In this document: positions 6,103-9,251 of the stretch, piece by piece
Position numbering within the stretch: position 1 is the first letter of the stretch
Layout of the letters: each line of letters begins with the position of its first letter
Assembly: GCA_003551485.1 (NCBI GenBank)
Contig: PUMS01000311.1
Location: 1-9,251 of the forward strand
Source: Phycisphaeraceae bacterium
Lineage (GTDB): Bacteria > Planctomycetota > Phycisphaerae > Phycisphaerales > Phycisphaeraceae
DNA: 9,251 nt
Reading direction: 5' to 3'
Translations under genes and position numbers: made by a program
The notes under the pieces: generated by a model
Seen by the model: only the letters and a program-made list of their open reading frames with translations
Databases searched by the model: none
Told to the model about the DNA's origin: nothing

Positions 6103-6123
6103 GCCGGGCATTTATTTCCCGGC
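6103..6123. terminator. Stem-loop between convergent methyltransferase and tRNA genes
   Basis: GCCGGG (6103-6108) pairs with CCCGGC (6118-6123) around an AT-rich 9-nt loop. It lies between the plus-strand gene ending at 6061 and the minus-strand tRNA ending at 6195, so it could stop transcription from either side. Neither strand has a T-tract after the stem. Confidence 0.35.
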
Positions 6124-6194
6124 AAACCGGCACAGCTACCGCCCCGCCGGGAGCTGAGTAACGCAACTTTATTACTTCAATCCGTTTACGCCAA

Positions 6195-6268
6195 TGGGCC
6201 CGGGAGGATTTGAACCTCCGACCTCACGCTTATCAGGCGTGCGCTCTGACCAACTGAGCTACGAGCCC
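6195..6268 (-). tRNA. tRNA-Ile (anticodon GAU)
   Basis: A 74-nt cloverleaf on the minus strand decoding AUC/AUU. The acceptor arm GGGCTCG pairs fully with CGGGCCC (one G-T pair), followed by discriminator A at 6195. The D arm carries AGCTCAGTTGGT, the T arm GGTTCAAATCC. The anticodon loop CTGATAA places GAT at 6232-6234. The 3' CCA is not encoded and must be added enzymatically. The gene is not next to rRNA genes within this window, unlike the common placement of tRNA-Ile(GAU) in 16S-23S spacers. The 3' flank (6160-6194) is unusually AT-rich. Confidence 0.97.
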
Positions 6269-6301
6269 GCATCTTCAACGCCCCGGACGGGTGGGCCGAA
6301 C

Positions 6302-6330
6302 AATATAGGCGCGCACGGGGGAGGTTTCAA
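6302..6330 (-). promoter_or_regulatory. Sigma70-type promoter of the tRNA-Ile gene
   Basis: On the minus strand TTGAAA (6325-6330; 4 of 6 to TTGACA) stands exactly 17 bp before TATATT (6302-6307; 5 of 6 to TATAAT). Transcription would start near 6295, about 27 nt before the mature 5' end at 6268. The stretch after the -10 is GC-rich, as in discriminators of growth-rate-controlled stable RNA promoters. This is the clearest promoter in the window. Confidence 0.8.
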
Positions 6331-6430
6331 GTTGGGGTCGGGTGGCGGCGCGTGGCGCGTGGGTACTGAAGTCGCTGCGGTCTGTCTGGCGGGGACCCGA
6401 TTCGAGGATCAGAGTCCGCGGCGGCACCGG

Positions 6431-6437
6431 TTATGCT
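6431..6437 (+). promoter_or_regulatory. Possible -10 element before the secreted glycosidase-like gene
   Basis: TTATGCT contains TATGCT (6432-6437), identical to the putative -10 of the phosphatase gene, 45 nt before the start codon. No good -35 stands 16-18 bp upstream, so this is weak evidence. The rest of 6331-6469 shows no gene. Confidence 0.25.
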
Positions 6438-6481
6438 GCGGGAACGGGCCTGAACCCGCAATCCCTTGCAGGAGGTGCCCC

Positions 6482-7939
6482 ATGAGTGGAGTTCATCGCA
6501 CGCTCACCTTCATGGCCACCGCGCTGTGCATGGCCCTGCCCGCCGCAGCGCGGGGCGAAGAGGCGACCGGATCGGGCACGGATGCGGAGGCAGCCGGAAA
6601 GGTGAAAGAGGGCCTCGCCGTGCATCCCGACGGCCACTACTTCACGCTCGACGGTGAGCCGGTGGTGCTGTTCGGCGCGGGCAACTGGGTGGTGATTCCC
6701 GCCGGTGAGCGGCGTCATCCGTTTTCGGTCGATTACGAGTTGATCCACCGCACGGTCGCCCCGTTCAGCGCCAATGCCAACCGCGCAGCGCTGTATGGCT
6801 TCGGCGATGCGGACATGATGCCCTGGGTGCACGAGGATGGCCGCTTCGACCTGGACCGCTGGAACGGCATCTACTGGCAGCGCCTGCGCAGCTACCTGCG
6901 TTCGGCCCGCGAGCACGGCATTGTGCCCATCATCCAGATCTTCGACCACCCCTCGGCCAAGCCGCACCGCGACCCGCAGCGATGGCAGTCCAACCCGTTC
7001 AACCCTGCCAACAACGTCAACGACGTGGGCGAACTGCCCACCGAAGGCTACCACCCGCCGCGCGACTTTTACAACGCCGACAACGAGCAGTTGATGAAAT
7101 TCAAGGCAGCGCTGGTGCGCAAGCTCATCGATGAAACCCACGAGTTCAACCACATCATCTACCAGCTCGACAACGAGCATCCCCACGGTGTGGGCCCGTG
7201 GGCCGACCGGCTGCTGGAGGTGTTCGGGGAGCGGTCGCGGCATTACGGCCGCACGTTTCTGGTCTCGAACATGACCATGAACCATCGCACGCAGATGGCG
7301 CACGCCCGCGATGACCGCATCACGGTGATCGAGGCCTTCCACACCTACCGCACCGGCGGCTATGCCCGGCAGGTGGACCTGGACACGATGCACAAGGCGA
7401 TCACCGACTTCTTCTACGAATGCGGCGGCAAGCCGGTGATCCTCGGGCGCGGCTCGGTCGTGCCGGCACGGGGCCAAGGCAGCATCGAGGCGATGCGCTG
7501 GGAGTGGTTCACCGCGCTGCTTGCCGGCGGGCAGATCGGCTCACCGCGCGTGATCTTCGACCTGGCCGGTGATGACCCCGAAGCCTTCCACAAGCCGACG
7601 CTCGAGGTGATCGCCCACGTCCACCGATTCGCCGCGGCCTACCCCTTCTGGCAGATGCGCCCCGTGCGCGTGTCGGTGGATGGGGCCTACCTCAGCATGA
7701 CGCCTGACGGCGACAAAGCCGCGCTCTACTGGCCGGCTGCGCAGGGGCGCACGGCCCTGACGCTGGATATCGCCCGCCGCGCTGACGTCGAGCCGGGCAC
7801 CCGCTACCGGCTCCGCTGGTACAACCCCGCCACCGGCGAGTTCGCCCCCGAGCAACACGTGACCGTGGACAGCGACGGCCAACTCACCCTCCATCCCCCG
7901 CACGACCACCCCGACTGGGCCGCCACCCTGCAACGCTGA
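6482..7939 (+). CDS. Secreted glycoside-hydrolase-like protein with collagen-binding-like C-terminal domain
   Basis: Predicted exported protein of 485 aa acting on glycans or glycoproteins; the substrate is unknown. The ATG at 6482 follows a perfect AGGAGGTG (6470-6477). The frame is open back through the tRNA gene, which cannot be coding. A signal peptide spans residues 1-24 (likely cleavage after Ala21-Ala23). Residues 46-390 look like a clan GH-A (beta/alpha)8 barrel: HYFTLDGEPVVLFG (52-65) is the typical opening, and IIYQLDNEHP (226-235) carries Asn231-Glu232 where the acid/base Glu stands in that clan. VIEAFHTY (283-290) resembles the strand with the substrate-binding His/Tyr. The strand KPVILGRGS (317-325) would normally end in the nucleophile Glu, but Arg/Gly stand there instead. 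Residues 395-483 (RWYNPATGEF, then HPPHDHPDWAATL) resemble the small beta domain called putative collagen-binding (PF12904), which often follows DUF4038 barrels. It could be an active glycosidase with a displaced nucleophile or a non-catalytic binding protein. Confidence 0.8.
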   Translation: MSGVHRTLTFMATALCMALPAAARGEEATGSGTDAEAAGKVKEGLAVHPDGHYFTLDGEPVVLFGAGNWVVIPAGERRHPFSVDYELIHRTVAPFSANANRAALYGFGDADMMPWVHEDGRFDLDRWNGIYWQRLRSYLRSAREHGIVPIIQIFDHPSAKPHRDPQRWQSNPFNPANNVNDVGELPTEGYHPPRDFYNADNEQLMKFKAALVRKLIDETHEFNHIIYQLDNEHPHGVGPWADRLLEVFGERSRHYGRTFLVSNMTMNHRTQMAHARDDRITVIEAFHTYRTGGYARQVDLDTMHKAITDFFYECGGKPVILGRGSVVPARGQGSIEAMRWEWFTALLAGGQIGSPRVIFDLAGDDPEAFHKPTLEVIAHVHRFAAAYPFWQMRPVRVSVDGAYLSMTPDGDKAALYWPAAQGRTALTLDIARRADVEPGTRYRLRWYNPATGEFAPEQHVTVDSDGQLTLHPPHDHPDWAATLQR

Positions 7940-7960
7940 CATCGCCACCCCCACAGGTGC

Positions 7961-8003
7961 CGGGTGCCACTGGTGGCTTGCCCGCCGGTGCATGTGGCAC
8001 CCG
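7961..8003. repeat. Interspersed palindromic repeat (planctomycete-like)
   Basis: CGGGTGCCAC (7961-7970) is a perfect inverted copy of GTGGCACCCG (7994-8003). Inside, CACTGGTGG (7968-7976) pairs with CCGCCGGTG (7982-7990), allowing two G-U pairs, around loop CTTGC. I recall near-identical elements (CACTGGCGG, CTTGC, CCGCCAGTG inside GGTGCC/GGCACC arms) recurring between genes of Planctomycetota; only one copy is in this window. It begins 22 bp after the stop of the glycosidase-like gene and could also serve as its 3' hairpin. Confidence 0.65.
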
Positions 8004-8040
8004 CAACGCATCGCATCCCGACCACGCCGCAACTGTGGTC

Positions 8041-8050
8041 CCGGATCCGG
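8041..8050. repeat. 10-bp perfect palindrome
   Basis: CCGGATCCGG is self-complementary. It lies in the gap before the isomerase-like gene, about 60 bp upstream of the predicted promoter. It may be a protein-binding site or chance in GC-rich DNA. The rest of 8004-8110 holds no supported gene. Confidence 0.25.
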
Positions 8051-8110
8051 AGTGCCATGGCCAGCGGCGCCTGTCATACACCCCGGATCACAGCCATCAA
8101 CCGCCGCCCT

Positions 8111-8139
8111 GTGACAGCGGCGACAGGGAACAGTACTAT
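8111..8139 (+). promoter_or_regulatory. Promoter of the sugar isomerase-like gene, with overlapping inverted repeat
   Basis: GTGACA (8111-8116; 5 of 6 to TTGACA) lies exactly 17 bp before TACTAT (8134-8139; 4 of 6 to TATAAT). Transcription would start near 8146, leaving a leader of about 65 nt. The -10 is embedded in an inverted repeat, AGTAC (8132-8136) and GTACT (8142-8146). The -35 is overlapped by others (8102-8107 with 8117-8122; 8107-8112 with 8123-8128). These could be operator half-sites. Confidence 0.6.
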
Positions 8140-8149
8140 CGGTACTCCC

Positions 8150-8195
8150 CACCGCACAGGGCGGTGCGGTCGATGGCAACCGGCCTTGATGGCCG
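8150..8195 (+). promoter_or_regulatory. Leader hairpins before the isomerase-like gene
   Basis: CACCGC (8150-8155) pairs with GCGGTG (8161-8166), or alternatively CCGCAC (8152-8157) with GTGCGG (8164-8169); the two cannot form together. A second hairpin, CGGCC (8181-8185) with GGCCG (8191-8195), ends 4 nt before the AGGAG site (8200-8204). No known riboswitch class is recognised. Confidence 0.35.
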
Positions 8196-8210
8196 ATTCA
8201 GGAGCAGATG

Positions 8211-9110
8211 ATGACCGAGCACAGGGACATCCTCATCGGCACGATGGCGGGCAAGGATGACCGGACGGCGCAGTACATCCAGCGGATCGCGCCGCTGGGT
8301 TTCGAGTGCTTTCAGATCAACTTCTTCAAAACCATGCCCGCGGGCATCGACCTGGCGAAGCTGGCCGGGGATGTGCGGCGGGTGCTGGATGAGGCCGGCC
8401 GGGGCCAGGTGGTCAGCGCGCTGGGCATGTACGGCAACCCGCTGGAGGATGCAGCCTGCGTGCGGGTGTGGGAGCAGATGATCGACACCGCCGAGGCCTT
8501 CGGCACGAACCTGGTCTGCGGCTTCGCCGGCGCGGTGGAAGGCAAGCCGGTGCCCGAGTCGATGAACCGCTATGCCGAAGTGTTCGGCCCGCTGGCGAAG
8601 CGCGCCGCCGACCGGGGCGTGCGCCTGGCCTTCGAGAACTGCCCCATGGGCAGCACCTGGCATCGGGCGCGGATGAACATCGCCTACTGCCCCGCCGCGT
8701 GGGAGATGATGTTCGATGCCCTGCCCGCGGACAACATCGGCCTGGAGTGGGAGCCGTGCCACCAGATGTGCCAGCTCATCGACCCGCTGCCACAGCTTCG
8801 TCAGTGGATCGGCAAGGTGTTCCACCTGCACGGCAAGGATGCCACAATCGACCATGAACTGGTGGCGCGTCACGGCATCCAGGCGGGGCAGAAGTTCGCC
8901 CACCACCGCACACCCGGCTTCGGCGACACCAACTGGACGGACGTGATCTCGATCCTGCGGATGAACGGCTACCAGGGCGCCATCGACATCGAGGGCTGGC
9001 ACGACCCGGTCTACCGCGGCGAGCTGGAGATGACCGGCCAGGTCCACGGCCTTCACCACCTGCAACGCTGCCGCGGCGGCGCCTTCATCCCCAACCCCGA
9101 AGGGTTCTGA
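8211..9110 (+). CDS. Sugar phosphate isomerase/epimerase-like TIM barrel protein
   Basis: Predicted cytosolic metal-dependent sugar isomerase or epimerase of the xylose isomerase-like family (PF01261), 299 aa; substrate unknown. Two adjacent ATGs (8208, 8211) follow AGGAG (8200-8204); the second is preferred because its 6-nt spacing is better than 3 nt. The barrel starts at residue 7 (ILIGTMAG). Metal-site residues typical of the family are visible at strand ends: Glu142 in LAFENCPMG, Glu181 and His184 in GLEWEPCHQ, His207 in VFHLHGKDA (205 may also contribute), and Glu261 in AIDIEGWHD. The length matches family members of 260-310 aa, and there is no signal peptide. Such proteins include inositol, tagatose/allulose and hydroxypyruvate isomerases, and none can be chosen from sequence alone. 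It has its own promoter and structured leader. An IS3-type element begins shortly after its stop codon. Confidence 0.9.
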   Translation: MTEHRDILIGTMAGKDDRTAQYIQRIAPLGFECFQINFFKTMPAGIDLAKLAGDVRRVLDEAGRGQVVSALGMYGNPLEDAACVRVWEQMIDTAEAFGTNLVCGFAGAVEGKPVPESMNRYAEVFGPLAKRAADRGVRLAFENCPMGSTWHRARMNIAYCPAAWEMMFDALPADNIGLEWEPCHQMCQLIDPLPQLRQWIGKVFHLHGKDATIDHELVARHGIQAGQKFAHHRTPGFGDTNWTDVISILRMNGYQGAIDIEGWHDPVYRGELEMTGQVHGLHHLQRCRGGAFIPNPEGF

Positions 9111-9126
9111 CCGGCCCCGAAAACGT

Positions 9127-9136
9127 TCACGTGAAG
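9127..9136. repeat. 10-bp palindrome at the putative IS boundary
   Basis: TTCACGTGAA is perfectly self-complementary and overlaps the proposed left end of the insertion sequence (TGAAGTGC from 9133). It may be the insertion target, part of the isomerase gene 3' flank, or chance. Confidence 0.3.
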
Positions 9137-9251
9137 TGCTCCCGAAAATCTGGGCGCGCGGTTAAGGTGGATCCATTACCTGATAGACCCCGAACATCAG
9201 GAGATGGATCATGACCAGACAGCGACGTCGTTTCTCGGCTCAGACCAAGGC
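9133..9251 (+). mobile_element. Left part of an IS3-type insertion sequence, cut by the window end
   Basis: The transposase start at 9211 implies that the element's left end lies within the 100 bp after the isomerase-like gene. A TGA-initial stretch at 9133 (TGAAGTGCTCCCGAAAAT) is a reasonable terminal repeat, since IS3-family ends commonly start with TG. The right end, matching inverted repeat and target duplication are outside the window, so the boundary is provisional. Confidence 0.5.
9211..9251 (+). CDS. IS3-type transposase OrfA, N-terminal fragment (partial)
   Basis: Only the first 13 codons (MTRQRRRFSAQTK) and two bases of the next are present. The basic start followed by RRRFSAQTKA matches the opening of the helix-turn-helix OrfA proteins of IS3-type elements, where the pattern is usually (R/K)RRFSxExKA. 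AGGAG (9199-9203) lies 7 nt before the ATG. CTGAT (9180-9184) and ATCAG (9196-9200) could form a hairpin that partly sequesters this site, a common way IS elements limit expression. With so few codons the family call relies on the motif alone; a framed OrfB with a DDE core should follow outside the window. Confidence 0.65.
   Translation, partial: MTRQRRRFSAQTK

Noticed and set aside
6194..6481. Upstream extension of the glycosidase-like reading frame
   Set aside because: It would translate through a tRNA gene on the other strand; a perfect ribosome binding site and a signal peptide place the start at 6482.
6431..7477. Antisense open frame of 348 codons over the glycosidase-like gene
   Set aside because: No domain, no ribosome binding site; it mirrors the codon pattern of the plus-strand gene.
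8102..8128. H-type pseudoknot from CGCCG/CGGCG and CCCTGT/ACAGGG
   Set aside because: The pairings interlock but leave no connecting nucleotides to cross the grooves, so both stems cannot form together; it also lies upstream of the predicted transcription start.
8136..9065. Antisense open frame of 309 codons over the isomerase-like gene
   Set aside because: Same type of shadow; the plus strand carries the conserved metal-site motifs.
1..9251. CRISPR array, phage genes, toxin-antitoxin or restriction system
   Set aside because: No regularly spaced direct repeats, and none of the credible proteins belongs to defence or phage families.

Overview
The window looks like chromosomal DNA of a high-GC, free-living bacterium, most likely a member of the Planctomycetota (perhaps Phycisphaerae-like). 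This is an inference from GC-rich sequence with strong G/C bias at third codon positions, single-gene transcription units separated by hairpin-rich gaps of 100-400 bp, a stand-alone tRNA-Ile gene, and a family mix typical of that phylum: FAD_oxidored-type oxidoreductase, xylose-isomerase-like TIM barrel, secreted glycoside-hydrolase-like protein, Tat-exported phosphatase. No 16S rRNA or phylogenetic marker protein is present, so the assignment is not proven.

Layout. 1-113 is C-rich sequence without a gene. 114-281 (minus) encodes a 55-residue basic protein with one C-terminal membrane segment. It diverges from a Tat-exported alkaline phosphatase (593-2074, plus), whose long leader carries a G-tract cluster and two hairpins. 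A hairpin-rich gap leads to a secreted five-repeat ankyrin protein (2306-3049). After a 405-bp gap come a soluble FAD-dependent oxidoreductase (3455-4720), a 315-bp gap holding a decayed IS21-type transposase (IstA) fragment on the minus strand, and a short cobalamin-independent methionine-synthase-like protein (5036-6061). A tRNA-Ile(GAU) gene with a clear promoter lies on the minus strand (6195-6268). It is followed on the plus strand by a secreted glycoside-hydrolase-like protein with a collagen-binding-like C-terminus (6482-7939), an interspersed palindromic repeat (7961-8003), and a sugar phosphate isomerase/epimerase-like protein (8211-9110) with its own promoter. At the right edge an IS3-type insertion sequence begins (transposase start at 9211, truncated by the window end).

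How the genes may work together. Exported phosphatase and glycan-directed protein, plus cytosolic isomerase, oxidoreductase and methyl-transfer enzymes, would suit scavenging of polymeric carbon and phosphate, but each gene has its own Shine-Dalgarno site and apparently its own promoter, so no operon is supported. No defence system, CRISPR array, prophage or biosynthetic cluster is visible. The observations most worth checking are the buried IstA remnant, the glycoside-hydrolase-like protein that seems to lack the usual second catalytic glutamate, the structured leaders, and the interspersed palindromic repeat.
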